Source: Streptomyces sp. AC512_CC834
GTDB lineage: Bacteria > Actinomycetota > Actinomycetes > Streptomycetales > Streptomycetaceae
Direction of reading: 5' to 3'
Length of the DNA: 64,000 nucleotides
Assembly: GCF_019049325.1 (NCBI RefSeq)
Contig: NZ_JAGMUO010000104.1
Location: 113,309-177,308 of the forward strand
Each line of letters starts with the position of its first letter. Within the stretch, counting starts at the first letter, position 1. Shown one piece after another: positions 43,346-54,646 of the stretch. The translations under genes and the position numbers were made by a program. The notes under the pieces were generated by a model. The model was not told the origin of the DNA. It did no database searches and saw nothing but the letters and a program-made list of their open reading frames with translations.

Positions 43346-43979
43346 GGAACCCAAGGAGACCGACCCCGGTTTCCTGAACCCCGTGGCCGGCTTCGGCGTG
43401 ACCTTCAAGGCCATGTTCAAGAAGCGGCTGACCGAGCAGTACCCGGAGCAGGAGAAGACCACTGCCCCGCGCTTCCACGGGCGGCACCAGCTCAACCGCC
43501 ATCCGGACGGTCTGGAGAAGTGCGTCGGCTGCGAGCTGTGCGCCTGGGCCTGTCCCGCCGACGCCATCTACGTGGAGGGCGCGGACAACACCGACGAGGA
43601 GCGCTACTCGCCGGGCGAGCGGTACGGCCGCGTCTACCAGATCAACTACGCCCGCTGCATCCTGTGCGGCCTGTGCATCGAGGCGTGCCCCACGCGCGCG
43701 CTGACGATGACCAACGAGTTCGAGCTGGCCGACTCCAGCCGCGCCAACCTCATCTTCACCAAGGACCAGTTGCTCGCCGGTCTGGAGGAGGGGATGGTCG
43801 ACTCGCCCCACGCCATCTATCCCGGCACCGACGAACAGGACTACTACCGGGGCCTGGTGACCGAGGCCGCACCGGGCACCGAACAGCAGGTCGCCCACTC
43901 CGAGGGAGAGGTGGTCCAGGAGGCCGCCTCCACCTTCGGCCCGGAGGAACCGGCGTCGGAGGAGGTGATCCGCCGATGA
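43338..43979 (+). CDS. nuoI: NADH-quinone oxidoreductase subunit I
   Basis: A 213-residue ferredoxin-like subunit with two [4Fe-4S] clusters: CVGCELCAWACP and CILCGLCIEACP. It passes electrons to NuoB. AAAGGAGG precedes the ATG, a strong ribosome binding site inside the end of nuoH. The acidic C-terminal tail of about 40 residues is an extension. It overlaps nuoJ by four bases. Confidence 0.96.
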   Translation: MAEEPKETDPGFLNPVAGFGVTFKAMFKKRLTEQYPEQEKTTAPRFHGRHQLNRHPDGLEKCVGCELCAWACPADAIYVEGADNTDEERYSPGERYGRVYQINYARCILCGLCIEACPTRALTMTNEFELADSSRANLIFTKDQLLAGLEEGMVDSPHAIYPGTDEQDYYRGLVTEAAPGTEQQVAHSEGEVVQEAASTFGPEEPASEEVIRR

Positions 43980-44848
43980 GCGCGCAGCTCGCCGCCGCAG
44001 CGACGCTCTCCGTCGGCACCTCCACCGGAGAGGCCGTCCAGTTCTGGATCCTTGGTACGGTCGCGGTGATCGGCGCCCTGTGCACCGTCTTCATGAGGAG
44101 GGCCGTGCACAGCGCGCTGTGCCTCGCCGGAACCATGATCGTCCTGGCGGTGTTCTACCTCGCCAACGGCGCCTACTTCCTCGGCATCGTGCAGATCGTC
44201 GTCTATACGGGCGCCATCATGATGCTGTTCCTGTTCGTGGTGATGCTCGTCGGTGTCACCGCGGCGGACTCGCTGAAGGAGACCATCAAGGGTCAGCGCT
44301 GGCTGGCCCTGCTGTCCGGTCTCGGCTTCGGCATCCTGCTGATCGCCGGCATCGGCAACGCCTCCATCACGGAGTTCACCGGCCTCGCCCAGGCCAACGC
44401 GAACGGCAACGTGGAGGGCATCGCGTCCCTCATCTTCACCAAGTACGTCTTCGCCTTCGAGATCACCGGCGCCCTGCTCATCACGGCCGCCGTCGGCGCC
44501 ATGGTCCTCACCCACCGCGAGCGCACCGAGCGCGCCAGGACCCAGCGCGAGCTGTCCGAGCAGCGCGTCCGCGAGGGCAAGCACCTGCCGCCGCTGCCCG
44601 CACCCGGCGTGTACGCCCGGCACAACGCGGTCGACATCGCGGGCCTGCTGCCCGACGGCACCCCCTCCGAGCTGACCGTCAGCAAGACGCTGCGCGAGCG
44701 GGGTCAGATCCGTGACGTGTCGATGGAGGCGCTGGGCGACCTGAAGGCACTGGAGGAGCGGTCCGAGGACCGCCTGGAACGCAAGGCGGTCGGCCCGGCG
44801 GGCTCCACGCGGTCCGACTCCGAGCGGTCCGAGGAGGCGTCGAAGTGA
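43976..44848 (+). CDS. nuoJ: NADH-quinone oxidoreductase subunit J
   Basis: A 290-residue membrane subunit with five helices (about residues 20-180), including YLANGAYFLGIVQIVVYTGA and IMMLFLFVVMLVGV, with a pi-bulge-type segment typical of NuoJ. The C-terminal 110 residues are hydrophilic and charged, longer than in enteric NuoJ and common in actinomycetes. It overlaps nuoK by four bases. Confidence 0.95.
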   Translation: MSAQLAAAATLSVGTSTGEAVQFWILGTVAVIGALCTVFMRRAVHSALCLAGTMIVLAVFYLANGAYFLGIVQIVVYTGAIMMLFLFVVMLVGVTAADSLKETIKGQRWLALLSGLGFGILLIAGIGNASITEFTGLAQANANGNVEGIASLIFTKYVFAFEITGALLITAAVGAMVLTHRERTERARTQRELSEQRVREGKHLPPLPAPGVYARHNAVDIAGLLPDGTPSELTVSKTLRERGQIRDVSMEALGDLKALEERSEDRLERKAVGPAGSTRSDSERSEEASK

Positions 44849-45144
44849 ATCCCGTCAACTACCTCTACCTCGCGGCCCTGTTGTTCACGATCGGCGCCAC
44901 CGGTGTGCTGGTCCGGCGCAACGCGATCGTGGTCTTCATGTGCATCGAGCTGATGCTCAACGCCTGCAACCTCGCGTTCGTCGCCTTCTCCCGGATGCAC
45001 GGCAACCTCGACGGCCAGATCATCGCCTTCTTCACGATGGTCGTCGCCGCCGCGGAGGTCGTGGTCGGGCTCGCGATCATCGTGTCCCTGTTCCGTTCCC
45101 GCCACTCGGCCTCGGTCGACGACGCCAGCCTGATGAAGCTGTAA
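44845..45144 (+). CDS. nuoK: NADH-quinone oxidoreductase subunit K
   Basis: A 99-residue subunit with three helices and the conserved glutamates of the proton path (CIELMLNACNLAFVAF and VVAAAEVVVGLAIIVSLFR). Length and sequence are normal for the family. Confidence 0.97.
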   Translation: MNPVNYLYLAALLFTIGATGVLVRRNAIVVFMCIELMLNACNLAFVAFSRMHGNLDGQIIAFFTMVVAAAEVVVGLAIIVSLFRSRHSASVDDASLMKL

Positions 45145-45155
45145 GGGGCTGAAAC

Positions 45156-47120
45156 GTGGAGAACCTGATTGCGCTGCTGGTGGCGGCGCCCCTGCTCGGA
45201 GCCGCGGTCCTGCTGTGCGGCGGACGCCGGCTGGACGCCGTCGGTCACTGGATCGGCACGCTGCTGGCCGCCGTGTCCTTCGTGATCGGCGTCGTCCTCT
45301 TCGCCGACCTGCTCGGCAGCGGCGCCGAGGACCGCACCCTGACGCAGCACCTGTTCAGTTGGATCCCGGTGGAGGGATTCCAGGCCGACGTCGCCTTCCG
45401 GCTCGACCAGTTGTCGATGACGTTCGTCCTGCTGATCACCGGCGTCGGCTCGCTCATCCACCTGTACTCGGTCGCGTACATGGAGCACGACGAGCGGCGC
45501 CGCCGCTTCTTCGGCTACCTGAACCTGTTCCTCGCGGCGATGCTGCTGCTCGTCCTCGCCGACAACTACCTGCTGCTGTACGTCGGCTGGGAGGGCGTCG
45601 GACTCGCCTCCTACCTGCTGATCGGCTTCTGGCAGCACAAACCGAGCGCCGCCACCGCCGCGAAGAAGGCCTTCCTGGTCAACCGCGTCGGCGACATGGG
45701 CCTGTCCATCGGCATCATGCTGATGTTCCTGTGGTTCGGCACCTTCGCCTTCGGGCCGGTGCTCGGCGGCCACGGGGAGGCCGGACTCGCGGGCTCGGCC
45801 GACGAGGGCAAGCTCACCGCGATCGCCCTGATGCTGCTGCTCGCCGCCTGCGGCAAGTCCGCCCAGGTGCCGCTGCAGTCCTGGCTCGGCGACGCGATGG
45901 AGGGCCCGACCCCGGTCTCCGCCCTCATCCACGCCGCGACGATGGTGACGGCGGGCGTCTACCTGATCGTCCGCTCCGGCGCCATCTTCAACGGCGCGCC
46001 CGACGCGCAGTTGGTGGTCACCATCGTCGGCGCGGTCACGCTGCTGTTCGGTGCGATCGTCGGTTGTGCCAAGGACGACATCAAGAAGGCGCTGGCCGGT
46101 TCGACCATGTCGCAGATCGGCTACATGGTGCTGGCCGCCGGCCTCGGCCCCGTCGGCTACGTCTTCGCGATCATGCACCTGGTGACGCACGGCTTCTTCA
46201 AGGCCGGGCTGTTCCTCGGCGCCGGCTCCGTCATGCACGGCATGAACGACGAGGTCGACATGCGTCGCTACGGCGGACTGCGCAAGTACATGCCGGTCAC
46301 CTTCGTCACCTTCGGCCTCGGCTATCTCGCCATCATCGGCTTCCCGGGTCTGTCCGGCTTCTTCTCCAAGGACAAGATCATTGAGGCGGCGTTCGCCAAG
46401 GGCGGCACCGAGGGCTGGATCCTCGGCGCCTGCGCCCTGCTGGGCGCGGCCATCACGGCGTACTACATGACGCGCGTGATGCTGATGACGTTCTTCGGCG
46501 AGGAGCGCTGGCGCAACGCCCCGACGCCGTCTCCCGCGAAGCCGGACGTGGAGCCCGCCGCCGAAACCCGCGGCGACTACGAGCCGCCGCACCCGCACGA
46601 GTCGCCGAAGACCATGACGATCCCGATGATCGTGCTGGCCGTCGGGTCGGTCGGGGCCGGTGCCTTCTTCAGCATCGGCGACCGCTTCCTGCACTGGCTC
46701 GAGCCCGTCACCGGGCACAGCCACGGCGACGCGCCGATCAGCGCCGGTACGGTCACCGCGGCGACGGTGGCCTGCATGGTCGTCGGCGTCGCGATCGCCT
46801 GGGCCCAGTACGGGCGCCGTCCGGTCCCGGCCGTCGCCCCGCGCGGGTCGCTGCTCACCCGGGCCGCCCGGCGCGACCTGCTCCAGGACGACTTCAACCA
46901 CGTCGTCCTCGTCCGCGGCGGCGAGCACCTCACACGCTCCCTGGTCTACGTCGACCACACCCTGGTCGACGGAGTCGTCAACGGCACGGCGGCCTCGGTC
47001 GGCGGCCTGTCCGGGCGGATGCGCAAGCTGCAGAACGGCTTCGCGCGCTCGTACGCGGTCTCGATGTTCGGCGGTGCGGCACTCCTCGTCGCCGCGACCC
47101 TGCTGATGAGGGCGGTCTGA
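45156..47120 (+). CDS. nuoL: NADH-quinone oxidoreductase subunit L
   Basis: A 654-residue antiporter-like subunit with about 16 helices. The proton-channel residues are in segments such as NYLLLYVGWEGVGLASYLLI, KSAQVPLQSWLGDAMEGPTP and STMSQIGYMVLAAGLG. The C-terminal lateral helix is expected after about residue 570. GTG start; 11 bases from nuoK. Confidence 0.96.
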   Translation: MENLIALLVAAPLLGAAVLLCGGRRLDAVGHWIGTLLAAVSFVIGVVLFADLLGSGAEDRTLTQHLFSWIPVEGFQADVAFRLDQLSMTFVLLITGVGSLIHLYSVAYMEHDERRRRFFGYLNLFLAAMLLLVLADNYLLLYVGWEGVGLASYLLIGFWQHKPSAATAAKKAFLVNRVGDMGLSIGIMLMFLWFGTFAFGPVLGGHGEAGLAGSADEGKLTAIALMLLLAACGKSAQVPLQSWLGDAMEGPTPVSALIHAATMVTAGVYLIVRSGAIFNGAPDAQLVVTIVGAVTLLFGAIVGCAKDDIKKALAGSTMSQIGYMVLAAGLGPVGYVFAIMHLVTHGFFKAGLFLGAGSVMHGMNDEVDMRRYGGLRKYMPVTFVTFGLGYLAIIGFPGLSGFFSKDKIIEAAFAKGGTEGWILGACALLGAAITAYYMTRVMLMTFFGEERWRNAPTPSPAKPDVEPAAETRGDYEPPHPHESPKTMTIPMIVLAVGSVGAGAFFSIGDRFLHWLEPVTGHSHGDAPISAGTVTAATVACMVVGVAIAWAQYGRRPVPAVAPRGSLLTRAARRDLLQDDFNHVVLVRGGEHLTRSLVYVDHTLVDGVVNGTAASVGGLSGRMRKLQNGFARSYAVSMFGGAALLVAATLLMRAV

Positions 47121-47125
47121 TACCG

Positions 47126-48697
47126 ATGTCCTTTCCCCTGCTGACAGTCACGGCGGCCCTCCCGGCCGTCGGGGCGATCGCCACGGCAGCCGTGCCGGCC
47201 GCGAAACGCACCGCCGCCAAGTGGCTGGCGCTGCTGGTCTCGCTGGCCACGCTCGGGCTGGCGATCGCGGTCCTGGTCCGCTTCGACCCCGACGGCGACC
47301 GCTACCAGCTCACCGAGTCCCACTCCTGGATCGCGGACTTCGGCGTCCGGTACGAACTGGGCGTGGACGGCATCGCGGTGGCGCTGATCGCGCTGACCGC
47401 CCTGCTGATCCCGTTCATCATCCTGGCGGGCTGGCACGACGCCGACCCGCTGGAGACCGGCAGCAGCCGGTGGCGGCCGACACAGGGCTTCTTCGCCCTG
47501 ATCCTGGCCGTCGAGGCGATGGTGATCATCTCTTTCGAGGCCACCGACGTCTTCCTCTTCTACATCTTCTTCGAAGCCATGCTGATCCCCCTGTACTTCC
47601 TGATCGGCGGCTTCGGGGACCGGGCGCACGAGCACGGCGAGAAGACGGCCGCCACCCAGCGGTCCTACGCGGCGGTGAAGTTCCTCCTCTACAACCTGGC
47701 CGGCGGTCTGATCATGCTGGCCGCGGTGATCGGGCTCTACGTGGTCGCCGGGAACTTCTCGCTCGCCGAGATCGCCGAGGCGCGGGCCAACGGTTCGCTG
47801 GACATGGCGACCAGCACCGAGCGCTGGCTGTTCCTCGGCTTCTTCTTCGCCTTCGCGGTGAAGGCACCGCTGTGGCCGCTGCACACCTGGCTGCCCAACG
47901 CCATGCAGGAGTCCACGGCCCCGGTCGCCGTGCTCATCACGGCGGTCGTCGACAAGGTCGGCACCTTCGCGATGCTCCGCTTCTGCCTCCAGCTCTTCCC
48001 GGAGGCGAGCAAGTGGGCGACGCCGGTGATCCTGGTGCTGGCGGTCGTCAGCATCATCTACGGGGCGCTGCTCGCGGTCGGCCAGCGGGACATCAAGCGG
48101 CTGATCGCCTACGCGTCGATCTCGCACTTCGGCTTCATCATCATGGGCATCTTCGCGATGACCAGCCAGGGCCAGTCCGGCGCCACGCTGTACATGGTCA
48201 ACCACGGCATCTCGACCGCCGTGCTGATGCTGATCGCCGGATTCCTGATCTCGCGGCGCGGCTCGCGCCTCATCGCCGACTTCGGCGGTGTGCAGAAGGT
48301 CGCCCCGGTGCTGGCCGGCACCTTCCTGATCGGCGGTCTTGCGACCCTGTCACTGCCGGGCCTGGCGCCCTTCGTCAGTGAGTTCCTGGTCCTGGTCGGC
48401 ACGTTCACGCGCTATCCGGTGATCGGGATCATCGCCACCTTCGGCATCGTTCTCGCCGCGCTCTACACGCTCGTCCTCTACCAGCGGACGATGACGGGCC
48501 CGGTGAAGCCCGAGGTGTCCGCGATGCCCGACCTACGGGTTCGTGAGCTGGTGGTCGTGGCGCCTCTGGTGGCGTTGCTGATCTTCCTGGGCGTCTTCCC
48601 GAAGCCCGTCACGGACATCGTCAATCCCGCGGTGGAGCAGACCATGTCCGACGTACACAAGAAGGACCCCCAGCCTGAGGTGGAGGCGGCCAAGTGA
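47126..48697 (+). CDS. nuoM: NADH-quinone oxidoreductase subunit M
   Basis: A 523-residue antiporter-like subunit with about 14 helices and conserved charged residues in FYIFFEAMLIPLYFLIGGFG, KAPLWPLHTWLPNAMQESTA and the DIKRLIAYASISHFGFI segment. It pumps protons through the second channel of the membrane arm. ATG 5 bases after nuoL; it overlaps nuoN by four bases. Confidence 0.96.
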   Translation: MSFPLLTVTAALPAVGAIATAAVPAAKRTAAKWLALLVSLATLGLAIAVLVRFDPDGDRYQLTESHSWIADFGVRYELGVDGIAVALIALTALLIPFIILAGWHDADPLETGSSRWRPTQGFFALILAVEAMVIISFEATDVFLFYIFFEAMLIPLYFLIGGFGDRAHEHGEKTAATQRSYAAVKFLLYNLAGGLIMLAAVIGLYVVAGNFSLAEIAEARANGSLDMATSTERWLFLGFFFAFAVKAPLWPLHTWLPNAMQESTAPVAVLITAVVDKVGTFAMLRFCLQLFPEASKWATPVILVLAVVSIIYGALLAVGQRDIKRLIAYASISHFGFIIMGIFAMTSQGQSGATLYMVNHGISTAVLMLIAGFLISRRGSRLIADFGGVQKVAPVLAGTFLIGGLATLSLPGLAPFVSEFLVLVGTFTRYPVIGIIATFGIVLAALYTLVLYQRTMTGPVKPEVSAMPDLRVRELVVVAPLVALLIFLGVFPKPVTDIVNPAVEQTMSDVHKKDPQPEVEAAK

Positions 48698-50352
48698 GCG
48701 CAACAGCCGTCCACAGCCTGTGGACAACGGCGGCGACGGCGGCCGATCCGATCGCCAAGATCGACGCGCCGGAGATCGAGTACGGGCAGTTGTCGCCCGT
48801 CCTCATCGTCCTCGGCGCGGCGATCATCGGAATCCTGGTCGAGGCATTCGTGCCCCGCCGGTCCCGCTACTACGTACAGATGTTCCTGTCCGTCGTCGCC
48901 CTGGTCGCGGCCTTCGCCGCGGTCGTCGCGCTCGCGGCGGGCGGATACGGCACGACCAAGGCCGGCATCGCGGCGATGGGCGCCATCGCCGTCGACGGAC
49001 CGGCCCTGTTCCTGCAGGGCACCATCCTGCTGACCAGCCTGGTCGGCCTGTTCACCTTCGCCGAGCGGCGGCTCGACCCGGAGGCGCACGGCAACCGCGT
49101 CGACTCCTTCGCCGCACAGGCGGCGGCCGTGCCGGGCAGCGAGAGCGAGCAGAAGGCGGTGAAGGCAGGGTTCACCACCACCGAGGTGTTCCCGCTGCTG
49201 CTCTTCGCCGTCGTCGGCATGCTGGTCTTCCCGGCGGCCAACGATCTGCTGACCCTCTTCGTGGCCCTGGAGGTCTTCTCCCTCCCGCTGTACCTGCTGT
49301 GCGCGCTGGCCCGCCGCAAGCGGCTCATGTCGCAGGAAGCGGCCGTCAAGTACTTCCTGCTCGGCGCCTTCGCCTCCGCGTTCACCCTGTTCGGCATCGC
49401 GCTGCTCTACGGCTACGCGGGCTCGATGTCGTACGGCACGATCGCCGAGGTCGTCAACGGCACCGTCCAGAACGTCACCCCGGCGCTCGCCGACACCATG
49501 GGCAACGACGCGCTGCTGCTCGTCGGCTCCGCGCTGATCGTCATGGGATTGCTGTTCAAGGTGGGCGCGGTGCCGTTCCACATGTGGACACCGGACGTGT
49601 ACCAGGGCGCGCCGACACCCGTGACCGGCTTCATGGCGGCGGCGACCAAGGTGGCCGCGTTCGGCGCCCTGCTCCGCATCCTCTACGTCGTCCTGCCCGG
49701 CCTGCGCTGGGACTGGCGGCCGGTGATGTGGGCGGTGGCGATCGTCACCATGCTGGGCGGTGCGATCGTCGCGATCACCCAGACGGACATCAAGCGGCTG
49801 CTGGCGTACTCGTCGATCGCGCACGCGGGCTTCATCCTCGCCGGTGTCATCGCCACCACGCCGGAGGGCATCTCGTCCGTCCTCTTCTACCTCGCGGCGT
49901 ACTCCTTCGTCACGATCGGCGCCTTCGCGGTCGTCACGCTGGTGCGCGACGCGGGCGGTGAGGCGACGCACCTGTCCAAGTGGGCCGGGCTCGGTCGCAG
50001 GTCACCGCTGGTGGCGGCCGTGTTCGCGGTATTCCTGCTGGCCTTCGCCGGCATCCCGCTGACCTCCGGGTTCTCGGGCAAGTTCGCCGTGTTCAAGGCC
50101 GCGGCGGAGGGCGGCGCGGCTCCGCTGGTCGTGGTCGGCGTGATCTCGTCGGCGATCGCGGCGTTCTTCTACATCCGCGTGATCGTGCTGATGTTCTTCA
50201 GCGAGCCGCGCCCGGAGGGCCCGACCGTCGCGGTGCCGTCACCACTGACGATGACGGCGATCGGTGTCGGAGTCGCGGTCACGGTGGTGCTCGGCGTGGC
50301 ACCGCAGTACTTCCTGGACCTGGCGGGTCAGGCGGGCGTGTTCGTGCGCTGA
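48694..50352 (+). CDS. nuoN: NADH-quinone oxidoreductase subunit N
   Basis: A 552-residue antiporter-like subunit with about 14 helices: LLTLFVALEVFSLPLYLLCA, KVGAVPFHMWTPDVYQGAPT and DIKRLLAYSSIAHAGFIL hold the conserved glutamate and lysines. It is the last gene of the nuo operon. The stop lies in a short GTGCGCT repeat, followed at 34 bases by a strong hairpin. Confidence 0.96.
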   Translation: MSATAVHSLWTTAATAADPIAKIDAPEIEYGQLSPVLIVLGAAIIGILVEAFVPRRSRYYVQMFLSVVALVAAFAAVVALAAGGYGTTKAGIAAMGAIAVDGPALFLQGTILLTSLVGLFTFAERRLDPEAHGNRVDSFAAQAAAVPGSESEQKAVKAGFTTTEVFPLLLFAVVGMLVFPAANDLLTLFVALEVFSLPLYLLCALARRKRLMSQEAAVKYFLLGAFASAFTLFGIALLYGYAGSMSYGTIAEVVNGTVQNVTPALADTMGNDALLLVGSALIVMGLLFKVGAVPFHMWTPDVYQGAPTPVTGFMAAATKVAAFGALLRILYVVLPGLRWDWRPVMWAVAIVTMLGGAIVAITQTDIKRLLAYSSIAHAGFILAGVIATTPEGISSVLFYLAAYSFVTIGAFAVVTLVRDAGGEATHLSKWAGLGRRSPLVAAVFAVFLLAFAGIPLTSGFSGKFAVFKAAAEGGAAPLVVVGVISSAIAAFFYIRVIVLMFFSEPRPEGPTVAVPSPLTMTAIGVGVAVTVVLGVAPQYFLDLAGQAGVFVR

Positions 50353-50371
50353 CGCGTGCGCTGCGTGCGCT
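50344..50371. repeat. GTGCGCT repeat spanning the nuoN stop
   Basis: GTGCGCT occurs at 50344, 50356 and 50365, spaced 12 and 9 bases. The TGA stop (50350-50352) follows from the first copy. Confidence 0.75.
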
Positions 50372-50385
50372 CGCCGGTAGGACCG

Positions 50386-50426
50386 CGGCGGCCCGGCACC
50401 CCAGGAGCAAGGGTGCCGGGCCGCCG
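50386..50426 (+). terminator. Hairpin terminator of the nuo operon
   Basis: A perfect 16-bp stem (CGGCGGCCCGGCACCC at 50386-50401, complement at 50411-50426) with a 9-base loop lies 34 bases after the nuoN stop. It also faces the end of the convergent Uma2 gene and may serve both strands. Confidence 0.9.
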
Positions 50427-50443
50427 TCGCGTGCTCTGGGTGC

Positions 50444-51043
50444 CTACGCGTTGCCAGGACGGGCCTTGATGGCCGTCAGGTCGAGGTCCATCGGGAAGGG
50501 CGCACTTACCTTCATGCGTTCGCGGAAGATGCCGACGCTGGTGTAGGCCTCGACGGTGGGCTCGAGCTCGAAGGCATGCACCACCGCGAGACCCTTCTCG
50601 CTCTCGACCCTCCAGTAGTGCGGGATCTTCGCCCTGGCGTACTTCAGAGGCTTGGTCTCGCGGTCTCGGGAGACCGATTCGGTGGAGACCACCTCGACTG
50701 CCAGCAAGACGGCCGATGACGGAAACCGGGTCTGGGCCGACTCCGTCCAGGCGTCTGCCCGAAACACGATGACGTCCGGCTCCGGCCTGTTCTGCACGTC
50801 GATGTCGATCGTGAACTCACGGAAGACCTCGAACTCGGCAGGTGCCAGCGACTGCAACTGCCACTTGAAGAAGTCGACAGCTCGTTCATGAAAGGCGGTC
50901 TGCGGACTCACGAAGACCAGGCTCCCGTCGATCAGCTCCGTATGCGGAGGCAGGTTCGGAAGCTGGTCCAGGTCGTCTGCGGTCCAGCCGCCCTCCGGCG
51001 GGATCGGCCAGGTGGGCTTGGACGCCTTCGGTGCGACGCTCAT
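50444..51043 (-). CDS. Uma2-family putative endonuclease (PD-(D/E)XK)
   Basis: A 199-residue DUF820/Uma2 protein: WTADDLDQLPNLPPHTELID at the N-terminus, then RPEPDVIVF (catalytic Asp), VLLAVEVVS (catalytic Glu) and KPLKYARAKIPHYWRVE, the usual motifs of the family. Such proteins are abundant in Streptomyces, with no settled role. The ATG at 51043 is preferred over 51055 because GGGAG lies just ahead. It is a single gene, tail-to-tail with nuoN. Confidence 0.88.
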   Translation of the reverse strand: MSVAPKASKPTWPIPPEGGWTADDLDQLPNLPPHTELIDGSLVFVSPQTAFHERAVDFFKWQLQSLAPAEFEVFREFTIDIDVQNRPEPDVIVFRADAWTESAQTRFPSSAVLLAVEVVSTESVSRDRETKPLKYARAKIPHYWRVESEKGLAVVHAFELEPTVEAYTSVGIFRERMKVSAPFPMDLDLTAIKARPGNA

Positions 51044-51222
51044 CAGTGCTCCCATGGGACGGAGTCTCGCGGGTGCAATCAGACTATCCGCCGGAAACGG
51101 GCGAGTCTCCCGCGAACGTGTGAACGACCGTCGCGCCCTTGACGCGGGTGTCGGTGTGCAGCCTGTGGATAACTCCGAGGCTGTCGGCGCGGACCCCTAT
51201 CGTTGAGGCAGTGGTCGGGACA

Positions 51223-51267
51223 GGACGGACCAGACGGGCCAGACGGGCCAGACGGGCCAGACGGGCG
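51223..51267. repeat. 9-bp tandem repeat upstream of recQ
   Basis: There are five units of AGACGGGCC: the first reads GGACGGACC, the next three are exact, and the last ends in G. It ends 26 bases before the recQ start and could affect transcription or translation of recQ. Confidence 0.9.
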
Positions 51268-51293
51268 AGGCAGGGCGTACGGGGGACGGGACG

Positions 51294-53357
<2,064 letters not shown>

Positions 53358-53413
53358 GCGGCTGGGCGACTGGACGCAGGGGACTCGCCGGGGAGGCTTC
53401 CGCGTCCGCGGGA

Positions 53414-54352
53414 TCACGCCAGCGCCGTCAGGCCCGGGGCGAAGGTGATCAGGAGGGGGATGAGGGGGACCAGGGCGGCTGTCGCCGTGGTCAGGGCCCG
53501 GTGGCGGCGGGTCAGGCGGGGTTGGGGTTCCAGGAGGCGGTCGACACGTTCGCCGAGGAGGCGGTGGCTGGAGGAGCAGGACAGGACGCCGCGGTGCTGG
53601 TTCAGCTCGATCAGGGCCAGCGCGGTCGTCAGGTGGCCGCAGCGGCGGGACGCGGTGTCGTCGGCGGAGAGTTCGACCAGGCGATGCGTCTGGTCGCAGA
53701 AGTGCGCGAAGAGCGGGACACGCGGGAAGCCCGTGGCCAGGGCCGTGGACAGGTGCAGCAGCCAGTCGTGGCGGGCCCGGGCGTGGCCGCGCTCGTGGGT
53801 GAGGACGGCGTCCAGTTGGTGGTCGGTGAGGCGGTGCAGGGCGCCGGTGGTGACGATCAACTGGGGCGGGTTGCCGGGCATCCACCAGGCGTCCGGGTAC
53901 TCGTCCTCCAGGACCAGCAGGGGACCGCGTGCGGCGGGGAGCCCGGCGGGCAGGTCGGGGGCGCGCTCGCGCAGGTGGGCGCGGGACCGGGCGCGCCGCC
54001 GGCGGGCCTCGACGAGCTCACGGCCGAGCATCGCGGTCGTCCAGGCGGCACCGCCCGCCAGCAGCAGGGTGAGGGCGGCCGCCCAGGGCGGGCCGGCGGA
54101 GAGGTTGTACGCCGCGGTCACCGCGGGCGGCGCCGGCGCGAAGAGCTGGGCGCGGACGGTGCCGAAGACGGCGGCGGCACCGAGCACGAGAGCCGTCAGA
54201 CAACACAGCAGGACGGTGGCGACCAGGCACTGCCACACCCACAGCCCGACCACGGGATCCCGCTCGGGCCACCCCGAACGCGTCAGCGCGCGAGGCACCG
54301 GCACCGCGGCGGTCACGGCGACGACGAACAGCAGGAGCAGGCAGACGGTCAT
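53414..54352 (-). CDS. M56-family (BlaR1-like) membrane metallopeptidase
   Basis: A 312-residue protein with about four helices (near 1-20, 38-62, 88-110 and 290-310) and the zinc motif HERGH (186-190). The downstream segment VELSADDTASR probably holds the third ligand. BlaR1/MecR1-type peptidases cleave a BlaI-type repressor when a ligand is sensed, but here there is no sensor domain and no blaI gene beside it. The ATG at 54352 is chosen because the upstream frame is non-coding. A set of dyads and CTGTACA repeats lies just upstream. Confidence 0.8.
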   Translation of the reverse strand: MTVCLLLLFVVAVTAAVPVPRALTRSGWPERDPVVGLWVWQCLVATVLLCCLTALVLGAAAVFGTVRAQLFAPAPPAVTAAYNLSAGPPWAAALTLLLAGGAAWTTAMLGRELVEARRRRARSRAHLRERAPDLPAGLPAARGPLLVLEDEYPDAWWMPGNPPQLIVTTGALHRLTDHQLDAVLTHERGHARARHDWLLHLSTALATGFPRVPLFAHFCDQTHRLVELSADDTASRRCGHLTTALALIELNQHRGVLSCSSSHRLLGERVDRLLEPQPRLTRRHRALTTATAALVPLIPLLITFAPGLTALA

Positions 54353-54395
54353 GCCACTGGCTCCGGATCCTGGTCGAAGGATGGGCGGCTCTGGC

Positions 54396-54446
54396 TGTAC
54401 AAGGGCTGAGCATGTGCTCAGCATGTGCTGTACAGGGGCTGTACAG
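54396..54446. promoter_or_regulatory. CTGTACA repeats and dyad upstream of the M56 peptidase
   Basis: The sequence CTGTACA occurs three times across this span, with the near-palindrome TGAGCA-TG-TGCTCA at 54407-54420 among them. BlaI-type repressors bind TACA/TGTA dyads, so an operator for this gene is plausible but unproven. Confidence 0.4.
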
Positions 54447-54581
54447 GTGCTGTGCTGGATCGGTGTCGTGGTGGTGCGGCTCCCGGTCCTGCCGGAGTAG
54501 GGGGGACGCGCCACGCACACCGCCCGACGCCAGTATGACGGGGCCGGGCGGTGTGGGTCAGGGGTCGGCGCCACCGGATCC

Positions 54582-54611
54582 GGAATCCCGGAGTACGGAA
54601 TCCCGGAGTAC
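54582..54611. repeat. 15-bp direct repeat downstream of the fumarylacetoacetase gene
   Basis: GGAATCCCGGAGTAC at 54582-54596 is repeated exactly at 54597-54611, followed by a partial third copy. It lies 35 bases after the minus-strand stop. Confidence 0.85.
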
Positions 54612-54646
54612 GGAAACCACCGGCACCCGCCCCGCGGGGCGCTCCG

